DNA of 25,347 nt from a virus (IMGVR_UViG_3300037961_002798:1-25347), one strand, 5' to 3'. Shown: positions 6,080 through 10,797, counted from the first letter of the stretch. Numbers and translations are program-made. The notes: generated by a model from the sequence alone, not told the origin.

Positions 6080-6140
6080 CTTATTCATTTGATTAAGGAT
6101 GGGCATGGACTAAATGAATAAGAAAAAAAAATCCATGCCC
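6080..6140 (-). promoter_or_regulatory. H-type pseudoknot in the primase leader
   Basis: In minus-strand order: GGGCATGGA (6140-6132), nine U, CTTATTCATTT (6122-6112), AG, TCCATGCCC (6109-6101), ATCCTTAATC, AAATGAATAAG (6090-6080), then CAAGGAG. Arms 1 and 3 pair perfectly over 9 bp, arms 2 and 4 perfectly over 11 bp, and they interleave, which is pseudoknot topology with loops of 9, 2 and 10 nt. The last arm ends one base before AAGGAG, the primase RBS. Seen: both perfect inverted repeats and their order. Inferred: folding and translational control. Confidence 0.65.
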
Positions 6141-6144
6141 TGTA

Positions 6145-6174
6145 ATATTATTTGTTCTAGTTAAACCATGCCAA
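6145..6174 (-). promoter_or_regulatory. Weaker sigma70-like promoter for the primase
   Basis: Minus strand: TTGGCA (6174-6169), 18-base spacer, TAATAT (6150-6145). The predicted start, about 6139, would make GGGCATGGA of the pseudoknot the 5' end of the mRNA. It overlaps the end of the 6157-6468 gene. Confidence 0.4.
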
Positions 6175-6468
6175 CTGTTCTTTTTGTAATCTTAGTTTCT
6201 CCTCTGCTGGTATTTCTGCCACGCAGGTATCACATAATACATAGCCATCTACGATTGTGTAATCATCTAGTACCATGTAGTCACAATCTTTTCCCTCGCA
6301 CTCCATCAAACTACATTCAGCACAGAAATAACCTTTTAACTCTAACCACTTGCCATCAACTTTCCTGTCTACAAACGCAGGTACTCTGTTTACAAACCTG
6401 CCACTACCGAAACTTGTATCCTGTCGGCAGTCTACACACTCGTCACCTATATCTATAAAGTCACTCAT
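6157..6468 (-). CDS. Double zinc-ribbon protein, 103 aa
   Basis: Eight cysteines: C11xxC14, C49xxC52, C57/C62 and C79xxC82, enough for two four-Cys zinc sites. The segments between them are short beta-type stretches (GRFVNRVPAFVDRKVDGKWLELKGYF and DYMVLDDYTIVDGYVL), so it looks like two stacked zinc ribbons. No enzyme motif is visible. It lies directly upstream of the primase, with a stop only about 90 bases before the primase ATG. The RBS AAGGAGTAAGTAAATG is one of three identical 16-base start cassettes. Confidence 0.75.
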   Translation of the reverse strand: MSDFIDIGDECVDCRQDTSFGSGRFVNRVPAFVDRKVDGKWLELKGYFCAECSLMECEGKDCDYMVLDDYTIVDGYVLCDTCVAEIPAEEKLRLQKEQLAWFN

Positions 6469-6472
6469 TTAC

Positions 6473-6826
6473 TTACTCCTTTCTGTTAGTACTAACTCCT
6501 GTGCAATCAAACTCTGTTGCTATTACCTCGTGCATCAGTCTAATATATTCTGTGTCGCAGTCTGAAAGACTAAGAATTTTACCTCTCAACACTTTAGGTA
6601 TAGCAATCTTTCTCTCGTCTGCTAATGAAAATACCCTCTCATCAATCTCAGTTAGCCAGTTTAGTATGTCATTATTTCCATACACCCTGTAATCTACCAA
6701 TGCTTTCATGATGTCCTCTTTCAAATCATCATCATCAAAATAACAAATCAATCCATAACGTATATCTGAAAGCAAATCCTCTCTACTTGCAGTCTTACTA
6801 TCATACCAATCATTTACATGGCTCAT
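6473..6826 (-). CDS. Hypothetical early protein, 117 aa
   Basis: Not recognised. Acidic and helical; RYGLICYFDDDDLKEDIMKALVDYRVYGNNDILNWL (about 23-58) looks like a helical core, followed by a second helical half. Two Cys near the C-terminus do not form a metal pair. TAAGGAGAAAAAAT precedes the ATG. It sits 4 bases upstream of the zinc-ribbon gene, so it is co-translated. Confidence 0.7.
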   Translation of the reverse strand: MSHVNDWYDSKTASREDLLSDIRYGLICYFDDDDLKEDIMKALVDYRVYGNNDILNWLTEIDERVFSLADERKIAIPKVLRGKILSLSDCDTEYIRLMHEVIATEFDCTGVSTNRKE

Positions 6827-6837
6827 ATTTTTTCTCC

Positions 6838-7134
6838 TTAATTTTCTGCGTCATAAATCTTATCGTTTATGTCTTGTTGCCAACGTGCTTTGTCTTTCTC
6901 AAACTCTGCAATCCATCTATCTAATAATTCATGCAAGTCTTTTGCTTTCAAGTGTGAATGTTTTGTTCTGTTTACATAGTCTGTGTTATACATAAACCTC
7001 AAACCATGTTTACCACTTAACACTACTTGGTTTTCCCACTCGTCATTTATATTCTCCTCTGGAAATCCCTCGTCCATAAGAAACTCTAAATCCTCTAAAG
7101 CATCTTTGACTGCAAACCTTATAAACTTTTTCAT
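6838..7134 (-). CDS. Hypothetical early protein, 98 aa
   Basis: Not recognised. Strongly charged: helix at about 9-22 (DALEDLEFLMDEGF), a beta-type middle (NQVVLSGKHGLRFMYNTDYV) and a long C-terminal helix with many Lys, Glu and Trp (DLHELLDRWIAEFEKDKARWQQDINDKI). The ATG directly follows the TAA of the upstream 56-residue gene (TAAATG), so expression depends on that gene. Confidence 0.7.
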   Translation of the reverse strand: MKKFIRFAVKDALEDLEFLMDEGFPEENINDEWENQVVLSGKHGLRFMYNTDYVNRTKHSHLKAKDLHELLDRWIAEFEKDKARWQQDINDKIYDAEN

Positions 7135-7305
7135 TTACTCATACCCCATTTCTTGACAATCCTCTGTTACATCACAATCATTTCCACCCTCATCTGTTCC
7201 TAATAGTTTGTATGTTATTTCTTTTCTGCCATCTACTTCTAATACAGTTTCAAGTTCTAACTCTTGCAACTCATTATTCTGTAGTAGGTATATAACTTTA
7301 TTCAT
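7135..7305 (-). CDS. Small acidic protein, 56 aa
   Basis: Read from ATG at 7303-7305 to TAA at 7135-7137: MNKVIYLLQNNELQELELET then VLEVDGRKEITYKLLGTDEG and an acidic end with Cys44 and Cys50 (NDCDVTEDCQEMGYE). It looks like a two-stranded beta unit with an acidic tail. Family unknown. The start is certain because the exact cassette AAGGAGTAAGTAAATG precedes it. Stop and next start abut as TAAATG. Confidence 0.7.
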   Translation of the reverse strand: MNKVIYLLQNNELQELELETVLEVDGRKEITYKLLGTDEGGNDCDVTEDCQEMGYE

Positions 7306-7316
7306 TTACTTACTCC

Positions 7317-7646
7317 TTATAATTCTTGGTAATGATTTGTTATCCCTACTCTGTAATCTGATACACCATCATGGTCACTTAATCTTACATCATAAAGACG
7401 TTTACCTAATTGTTTTATTGTAATATTCCACTCGTTATCTGTTCCAATCATGTCTACAATATCTCTTGTTTCCTTGATTTCAAAACCACCTAACACTTCT
7501 GCATTACTCCAACCATCATTGTGTGAAGTTACTACTGCATACCTCCCAACATGGTCTGAAAACATTTCATCTAATTGTTCCAAATAATTATCCCATTCAA
7601 AAACCCTACAATTATTTGTTATCCATAGTTCTTTTTCTTTACTCAT
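7317..7646 (-). CDS. Hypothetical early protein, 109 aa
   Basis: Not recognised. Mixed alpha/beta, aromatic-rich, with a central GRYAVVTSHNDGWSNAEVLGGFEI and a C-terminal beta-type stretch (YDVRLSDHDGVSDYRVGI). I start it at the ATG at 7644-7646 (MSKEKELW), because GAGGAGTTTTAAA precedes this codon and the longer frame would run back through the upstream zinc-knuckle gene. The next gene starts 12 bases after its stop. Confidence 0.7.
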   Translation of the reverse strand: MSKEKELWITNNCRVFEWDNYLEQLDEMFSDHVGRYAVVTSHNDGWSNAEVLGGFEIKETRDIVDMIGTDNEWNITIKQLGKRLYDVRLSDHDGVSDYRVGITNHYQEL

Positions 7647-7647
7647 T

Positions 7648-7758
7648 TTAAAACTCCTCATCACTGCACCATTTACATATAGATACATCTAAGTCACTAG
7701 CCATAGTGATATGTTCGTATTTTTCCCCACACTCTCTACATTTAAACATTTCTTTCAT
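7648..7758 (-). CDS. Four-Cys zinc-knuckle miniprotein, 36 aa
   Basis: Read from ATG at 7756-7758 to TAA at 7648-7650: MKEMFKCRECGEKYEH, then ITMASDLDVSICKWCSDEEF. C7xxC10 and C28xxC31 form a minimal zinc ribbon that takes up nearly the whole protein. AAGGAGTAAGAAA is the RBS. GAGGAG for the next gene lies in its last codons, one base before the next start. A nucleic-acid or protein-binding adaptor role is inferred from size only. Confidence 0.7.
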   Translation of the reverse strand: MKEMFKCRECGEKYEHITMASDLDVSICKWCSDEEF

Positions 7759-7785
7759 TTTCTTACTCCTTATTTTATTTATTTA

Positions 7786-7914
7786 TTAACAACATTTTGT
7801 TATGGTTGCAAGTTCATCAAATTGTTTACAACACTTACAATTTTCATTGTAAATTCCTATCAATCCATCAAAACATATTTCATGTTTTTCATCATCACAA
7901 AAACAACTATTCAT
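7786..7914 (-). CDS. Cys-rich miniprotein, 42 aa
   Basis: Read from ATG at 7912-7914 to TAA at 7786-7788. Eight of 42 residues are Cys: C4, C6, C14, C26, C28, C29, C41 and C42 (MNSCFCDDEKHEICF, then NENCKCCKQF, ending KCC). The spacing is not a plain CxxC ribbon; it could bind zinc in a compact cluster or be an oxidised knot. No signal peptide is visible, so metal binding in the cytoplasm is more likely. It has the exact 16-base start cassette AAGGAGTAAGTAAATG. Confidence 0.65.
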   Translation of the reverse strand: MNSCFCDDEKHEICFDGLIGIYNENCKCCKQFDELATITKCC

Positions 7915-8030
7915 TTACTTACTCCTTATTTATTTTATTTTCGTGGCGAATATACTTCCTCTTTTGTATATCTCTTACTTTGTTTTATACTTAACTCTGA
8001 TTAATAACAGGAATAAAACCACTTATATAT

Positions 8031-8183
8031 TTATTTTATTTTTTTGTATACGATTTTCATTTCGTATTCGTTATTTGACATTAATTTACCTTTACCCAAT
8101 TTTATTGCTGTACAAATAAATATATCCCATAATTTTTTTTGTGGTATCAAATCTGTTACGTCTATTTCATTTTTATTATTCAA
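8031..8183 (-). CDS. Small basic protein with TTG start, 50 aa
   Basis: First gene after promoter B. Read from TTG at 8181-8183 to TAA at 8031-8033: (M)NNKNEIDVTDLIPQKKLWD then IFICTAIKLGKGKLMSNNEY and a basic end. AAGGAG sits 6 bases before the TTG, and the only nearby ATG opens a frame that stops at once, so TTG is the start. Family unknown. The 116 bases to the next gene (7915-8030) contain no start with an RBS; I see nothing else there. Confidence 0.55.
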   Translation of the reverse strand: MNNKNEIDVTDLIPQKKLWDIFICTAIKLGKGKLMSNNEYEMKIVYKKIK

Positions 8184-8215
8184 TATTAACTCCTTATTTT
8201 TTTATTGATAATATA

Positions 8216-8244
8216 ATACTACACTATTATTGTTGTTGTGTCAA
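8216..8244 (-). promoter_or_regulatory. Early sigma70-like promoter B
   Basis: Minus strand: TTGACA (8244-8239), 17-base spacer with (CAA)3, TAGTAT (8221-8216). The spacer triplet is on the opposite strand compared with promoters A, C and D. Confidence 0.65.
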
Positions 8245-8258
8245 GTACTAAAGTACTT
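8243..8258. promoter_or_regulatory. Candidate operator at promoter B
   Basis: AAGTAC-TAAA-GTACTT is a perfect 6+6 palindrome with a 4-base centre. It overlaps the upstream edge of the -35. A near copy is at promoter C (8861-8876) and a decayed one at promoter D (10317-10332). Confidence 0.65.
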
Positions 8259-8261
8259 TGT

Positions 8262-8396
8262 TTAGCAACTGTTTTTTAATTTTTCTATTTCAATCAATGC
8301 CATTATCATAACTATTGTTACAAATATTGCACTCCAAAATGCAAGATGGAACATCAGTTTATAATTTGTTTTTGAATAATAATATTTTATACTCAT
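8262..8396 (-). CDS. Single-span membrane miniprotein, 44 aa
   Basis: Read from ATG at 8394-8396 to TAA at 8262-8264: MSIKYYYSKTNYK, then a hydrophobic segment LMFHLAFWSAIFVTIVMIMALI (about 14-35), then EIEKLKNSC. One membrane span with a basic N-terminus. The start codon overlaps the upstream stop as TAATG, with AAGGAG inside that gene's end. The gene ends just before the promoter B operator. A role in superinfection exclusion or membrane association is possible but only a guess. Confidence 0.65.
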   Translation of the reverse strand: MSIKYYYSKTNYKLMFHLAFWSAIFVTIVMIMALIEIEKLKNSC

Positions 8397-8506
8397 TATT
8401 TATTCTCCTTATCCATATTTTTTATGTAATCAAGCCACTCTTTTTTGCTTTGAAAATAAAGCACTTTGTTTTTATGTTCTATTTTTGGTAATGTTTCTTT
8501 ACTCAT
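8396..8506 (-). CDS. Small charged protein, 36 aa
   Basis: Read from ATG at 8504-8506 to TAA at 8396-8398: MSKETLPKIEHKNKVLYFQS then KKEWLDYIKNMDKENK. Very basic and charged, with a probable C-terminal helix. Family unknown. AGGAGTAAATTAAA precedes the ATG, and it is coupled by TAATG to the membrane miniprotein that follows. Confidence 0.65.
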   Translation of the reverse strand: MSKETLPKIEHKNKVLYFQSKKEWLDYIKNMDKENK

Positions 8507-8518
8507 TTTAATTTACTC

Positions 8519-8779
8519 CTAAACTGTTTCAATTACCCACTCATTTAATAATACTTTACACTCAAAACAATATTCTGTTTCCTCATAAGATAAAAATGTT
8601 TCCTCAATTCCATACCATATTCCATCAAATTTATCATCATCAGAATATAAATTGTAATTATCATCATAATAATAATTTTCACCAAATTTTTCTTTACCTA
8701 ATTTGTAACAACTCTCATTACAAAATACTATTTGGTCACACTCATTTTTATTATCATCTAAATGTCTTATTACTATCAT
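8519..8779 (-). CDS. Putative zinc-binding early protein, 86 aa
   Basis: Five Cys: C14, C20, C24, C71 and C74. The CxxxC at the front and the CFEC near the end frame a very acidic, Tyr/Asp-rich middle (GENYYYDDNYNLYSDDDKFDG). This looks like a zinc-stapled fold with an inserted acidic loop, perhaps a nucleic-acid mimic surface, though that is speculation. The start is the ATG at 8777-8779 (MIVIRHL), not the upstream in-frame ATG that belongs to the ATGAATAAG box; GAGTAAGTAAA precedes it. First gene after promoter C. Confidence 0.65.
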   Translation of the reverse strand: MIVIRHLDDNKNECDQIVFCNESCYKLGKEKFGENYYYDDNYNLYSDDDKFDGIWYGIEETFLSYEETEYCFECKVLLNEWVIETV

Positions 8780-8794
8780 TTTACTTACTCTTTT

Positions 8795-8825
8795 CTTATT
8801 CATTTTTCAATCAATTTATGATTGA
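8795..8825 (-). promoter_or_regulatory. Leader: 5'-terminal stem-loop plus ATGAATAAG box
   Basis: Minus strand: TCAATCA-TAAAT-TGATTGA (8825-8807; seven pairs), four-base linker, ATGAATAAG (8803-8795), then AAAAGAGTAAGTAAA and the start of the 8519-8779 gene. Predicted transcription start about 8826, so the stem-loop is 5'-terminal. Confidence 0.6.
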
Positions 8826-8832
8826 TATTTTT

Positions 8833-8861
8833 ATTGTACACTATAACAACAACAATGTAAA
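8833..8861 (-). promoter_or_regulatory. Early sigma70-like promoter C
   Basis: Minus strand: TTTACA (8861-8856), 17-base spacer with (TTG)3, TACAAT (8838-8833). Confidence 0.75.
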
Positions 8862-8876
8862 GGTACTTTAGTACTT
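8861..8876. promoter_or_regulatory. Candidate operator at promoter C
   Basis: AGGTAC-TTTA-GTACTT, one mismatch from the perfect palindrome at promoter B, touching the -35 and overlapping the stop codon of the 8875-9024 gene. Confidence 0.6.
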
Positions 8877-9024
8877 AGTTTATTCCAATTAATGTAATTG
8901 CGTATATTATTATTATTATGTAACCTAACACAGCAACCCATAATCCAATAGATGTATTTTTTAATCTGGATTTTAATTCTTTATTTTTTTCTAATAATAA
9001 TTCTGCCAATTCTCTATCAGTCAT
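8875..9024 (-). CDS. Single-span membrane miniprotein, 49 aa
   Basis: Read from ATG at 9022-9024 to TAA at 8875-8877. A charged helix (MTDRELAELLLEKNKELKSR) leads into a hydrophobic span (about 26-47, IGLWVAVLGYIIIIIYAITL) and stops. GAGAGGAAAAATTAAA is the RBS. Like the 8262-8396 gene it encodes one short membrane span and its 3' end abuts an operator-promoter unit. No family recognised. Confidence 0.65.
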   Translation of the reverse strand: MTDRELAELLLEKNKELKSRLKNTSIGLWVAVLGYIIIIIYAITLIGIN

Positions 9025-9067
9025 TTTAATTTTTCCTCTCAAGTAGCCTTGATTTTTTTTATTTTTG

Positions 9068-9090
9068 TAAGCAGTTTTTAATCATGCTTA
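9068..9090 (-). other. Covarying stem-loop, copy 2
   Basis: Minus strand: TAAGCA, 11-nt loop TGATTAAAAAC, TGCTTA. Same plan as 3686-3708 and 9450-9472, with different stem bases but intact pairing. It lies between the 9107-9412 gene and the 8875-9024 gene. Confidence 0.6.
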
Positions 9091-9106
9091 GGATTATTTT
9101 ATTTAT

Positions 9107-9412
9107 TTATTCACCATCTGTTATTTCTACTTCTTCAGTATCCTCATCAACCCATATTGTTTCTATTACGTCAACTTCATAGCCTTGATTTTCGTAATTT
9201 CTATAAGCACTATTTATTTCTAAATATGAATTAGGTGTATATTCATCATCATATGGTAAATTTACATATCCTATGAATGCGTCATTATCTCTCATTTTTT
9301 GCGCAACATCATGGGCAACTTTTACCTTAACTCTTCTAGTAATTTTTCTTGTTTCAATAACTGTAATTTCAAAAGTTTCTAATTCTTTTTTTATTGGTTT
9401 TGATGGTATCAT
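9107..9412 (-). CDS. Hypothetical early protein, 101 aa
   Basis: Not recognised. A beta-rich front (ETFEITVIETRKITRRVKVKVAHDVAQKM) is followed by an acidic, Tyr-rich second half (about 45-80) and a very acidic end (ETIWVDEDTEEVEITDGE). The strand-helix-strand beginning resembles small phage proteins of unknown role. GGAATTAATAAA precedes the ATG at 9410-9412. Confidence 0.7.
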   Translation of the reverse strand: MIPSKPIKKELETFEITVIETRKITRRVKVKVAHDVAQKMRDNDAFIGYVNLPYDDEYTPNSYLEINSAYRNYENQGYEVDVIETIWVDEDTEEVEITDGE

Positions 9413-9449
9413 TTTATTAATTCCTATTCTTTTTATTTATTAGTTTTGT

Positions 9450-9472
9450 TAGACAGTTTTAAATCATGTCTA
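9450..9472 (-). other. Covarying stem-loop, copy 3
   Basis: Minus strand: TAGACA, 11-nt loop TGATTTAAAAC, TGTCTA, preceded by ATCC as in copy 2. It lies in the leader of the 9107-9412 gene. Confidence 0.6.
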
Positions 9473-9493
9473 GGATTTATATCTTATAATTAT

Positions 9494-9637
9494 TTATCCT
9501 CTTAATTCTTTCATCTCTTGTTTATACTTTTGTATACTTTCTTTTTTGGTGTAATAATAATATGTTCGTGTTTGCCAATAATCATTTATTATGTCTGATA
9601 TTACCCACGCACCATATTTATTTTTCTCTATAATCAT
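9494..9637 (-). CDS. Small Tyr-rich protein, 47 aa
   Basis: Read from ATG at 9635-9637 to TAA at 9494-9496: MIIEKNKYGAWVISDIINDY then WQTRTYYYYTKKESIQKYKQ and EMKELRG. It looks like a short beta hairpin followed by a basic helix. Family unknown. RBS AGGAATAAATAAAA, the same AGAATAGGAAT style shared by its neighbours at 9412 and 9948. Confidence 0.6.
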   Translation of the reverse strand: MIIEKNKYGAWVISDIINDYWQTRTYYYYTKKESIQKYKQEMKELRG

Positions 9638-9657
9638 TTTTATTTATTCCTATTCTT

Positions 9658-9948
9658 TTATCCTGCTATTATTAATCTTTCAGTATTTGGAATTTCTATA
9701 ACTTCCGTTAATTCTCTTAAATCCTCAACTGTTTCAATATCTGGATATTGTTCTTGAATTTCTGCAAGGTTTTCAAACTCTGAATAATTGCAACATATAC
9801 CCACAATATCTAATTCGTACTCTTCAATTTCATCAAGATAATCAAACAAAGCATTTAATCCTTCGTATGAAAAATTGTTTTTATAATCGCCACCATGCCA
9901 TTTACTAAACGCTTCTATAAATTCTGTTTTATTTATTTCGTGTATCAT
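9658..9948 (-). CDS. Conserved-type acidic phage protein, 96 aa
   Basis: Strongly acidic. The core FSYEGLNALFDYLDEIEEYELDIVGICCNYSEFENLAEIQEQY (about 26-68) is a pattern I have met in many small phage and prophage proteins of unknown function. Its acidity suggests binding to a basic partner or mimicry of nucleic acid, which is only a guess. The RBS is AGAATAGGAATTATAAAC. It follows the promoter-D-proximal gene by 23 bases. Confidence 0.75.
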   Translation of the reverse strand: MIHEINKTEFIEAFSKWHGGDYKNNFSYEGLNALFDYLDEIEEYELDIVGICCNYSEFENLAEIQEQYPDIETVEDLRELTEVIEIPNTERLIIAG

Positions 9949-9971
9949 GTTTATAATTCCTATTCTGTTTA

Positions 9972-10232
9972 TTAGTTTTGTATTTCAAATATTCGTTGGG
10001 CATTGGATAAAATTCTAGTAACTAATCCGAGATGCTGACGTGTAGTCATTGAACGATATCCAGTCATTTTTTCAATGGTGTTTATATCGTAGTCATAGAC
10101 TTGAAAAATTCCTTTTTCTATATCTCCAATTTGTAACTCATAAGAGAACAATTTTCCATCTGCTGAACGCATTGACCCACTTTGACCACTTTTGCCACTA
10201 ATCCAATTTTTTATTACTTGTATATTTGTCAT
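9972..10232 (-). CDS. Small phage protein with DUF8033-like pattern, 86 aa
   Basis: First gene after promoter D. The order INNWISGK-type start, SADGKLFSYELQIGDIEKG, a short strand, then YRSMTTRQHLGLVTRIL is a plan I recall from small viral proteins of unknown function (DUF8033-like); the match is by memory of the pattern, not a search. Residues 1-20 are basic and Gly/Ser-rich, and the C-terminal third is a helix. The RBS GAAAGAGTAATAAAT is weaker than those of its neighbours. As the first early gene it is likely to be made at the start of infection. Confidence 0.65.
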   Translation of the reverse strand: MTNIQVIKNWISGKSGQSGSMRSADGKLFSYELQIGDIEKGIFQVYDYDINTIEKMTGYRSMTTRQHLGLVTRILSNAQRIFEIQN

Positions 10233-10260
10233 ATTTATTACTCTTTCTTATTTATTTATT

Positions 10261-10279
10261 CAGTAAACATTTATTACTG
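10261..10279 (-). other. 5'-terminal stem-loop of promoter D transcript
   Basis: Minus strand: CAGTAA, 7-nt loop, TTACTG. The start predicted from promoter D (about 10282) places it at the 5' end of the mRNA, as at promoters A and C. Confidence 0.5.
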
Positions 10280-10288
10280 TTGATATCC

Positions 10289-10318
10289 ATAATACAACAA
10301 CAATAATATATTTGTCAA
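10289..10318 (-). promoter_or_regulatory. Early sigma70-like promoter D
   Basis: Minus strand: TTGACA (10318-10313), 18-base spacer with (TTG)3, TATTAT (10294-10289). A decayed copy of the AAGTAC palindrome (AAGTAT-TATA-GTAATC, 10317-10332) overlaps the -35. Confidence 0.75.
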
Positions 10319-10350
10319 GTATTATAGTAATCAAATATAAATATTATCAT

Positions 10351-10370
10351 GGGAAATATTGGGAAATATT
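10351..10370 (+). repeat. Tandem GGGAAATATT repeat
   Basis: Two perfect 10-bp units, 10351-10360 and 10361-10370, about 33 bases upstream of promoter D. Related to the GGGAAA pair upstream of promoter A (3953-3973), opposite orientation. Confidence 0.6.
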
Positions 10371-10458
10371 ATTTATATGTGTAATAAAAGTCTGTTATTT
10401 TTATACTGTTAGGGCGTGGATTTATTGGCATTATCACAAGCAACATTAATAATATTTT

Positions 10459-10720
10459 AGTGTTATATTTAGCCCATTTTTAACCTGTTTTTAGTGTTAT
10501 AGTTAGAGCGCCGATACCTGTGCCGTTACTGTTGTATATATATACACCCCATTAGAGTGCTGAATTGTTTTTTGTAGTATTTATAACAGTTATATAACAG
10601 GTGTTATAAGTGTTATAAAACAAGTGTTATAACAGTTATATAACAGTCCTAAAAGTGTTATATAACACCCCCTATATATATATATATATATATATAAATT
10701 ATATTGTTATAACGTAACAC
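10459..10720. repeat. Iteron-like repeat field, candidate origin/control region
   Basis: Between the divergent early and late units. GTGTTAT occurs at 10460, 10494, 10601, 10610, 10624 and 10655. GTTATATAAC is at 10589 and 10635, inside an exact 20-bp repeat starting TTATAACAG at 10581 and 10627. A perfect palindrome, GTGTTATATAACAC, is at 10655-10668, (TA)12 at 10673-10696 and GTATATATATAC at 10534-10545. No gene is present in 10233-10804. The mix of iterons, dyads and melting-prone DNA suits a replication origin or a late-promoter switch; neither is proven. Confidence 0.6.
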
Positions 10721-10788
10721 TTATTGTTTAGGATAAGTGTTACTACTAATGCTTATATTAAAAAGAAAATTAAAAATAAAAGAAAGTG

Positions 10789-10797
10789 TGTTAGAAT
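10789..10797 (+). promoter_or_regulatory. Late extended -10 promoter, leaderless start
   Basis: TGTTAGAAT has TAGAAT at 10792-10797, seven bases before the ATG at 10805. The predicted transcription start falls on or next to the A of ATG, and no Shine-Dalgarno is visible, so the first late gene may be translated from a leaderless mRNA. Confidence 0.45.

Noticed and set aside
6068-6106. Extra 13 codons at the start of the primase
   Set aside because: The extension is encoded by the pseudoknot arms and has no RBS; AAGGAG precedes the ATG at 6067.
7711-8004. Plus-strand Phe/Leu/Tyr-rich frames resembling membrane proteins
   Set aside because: Antisense to two Cys-rich genes with exact start cassettes; no RBS on the plus strand.
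7915-8030. Possible tiny gene between 8031 and 7914 on the minus strand
   Set aside because: The open stretch ending in KEEVYSPRK has no start codon or RBS; a GTG frame of 15 codons also lacks support.
8780-8803. ATGAATAAG read as a real start (also at 3677)
   Set aside because: Four copies share the box, none is preceded by a Shine-Dalgarno, one is out of frame with its gene, and each is followed by a proper RBS and ATG.
10581-10646. CRISPR-like repeats in the control region
   Set aside because: Units are short, irregularly spaced and palindromic, without unique spacers of constant length.
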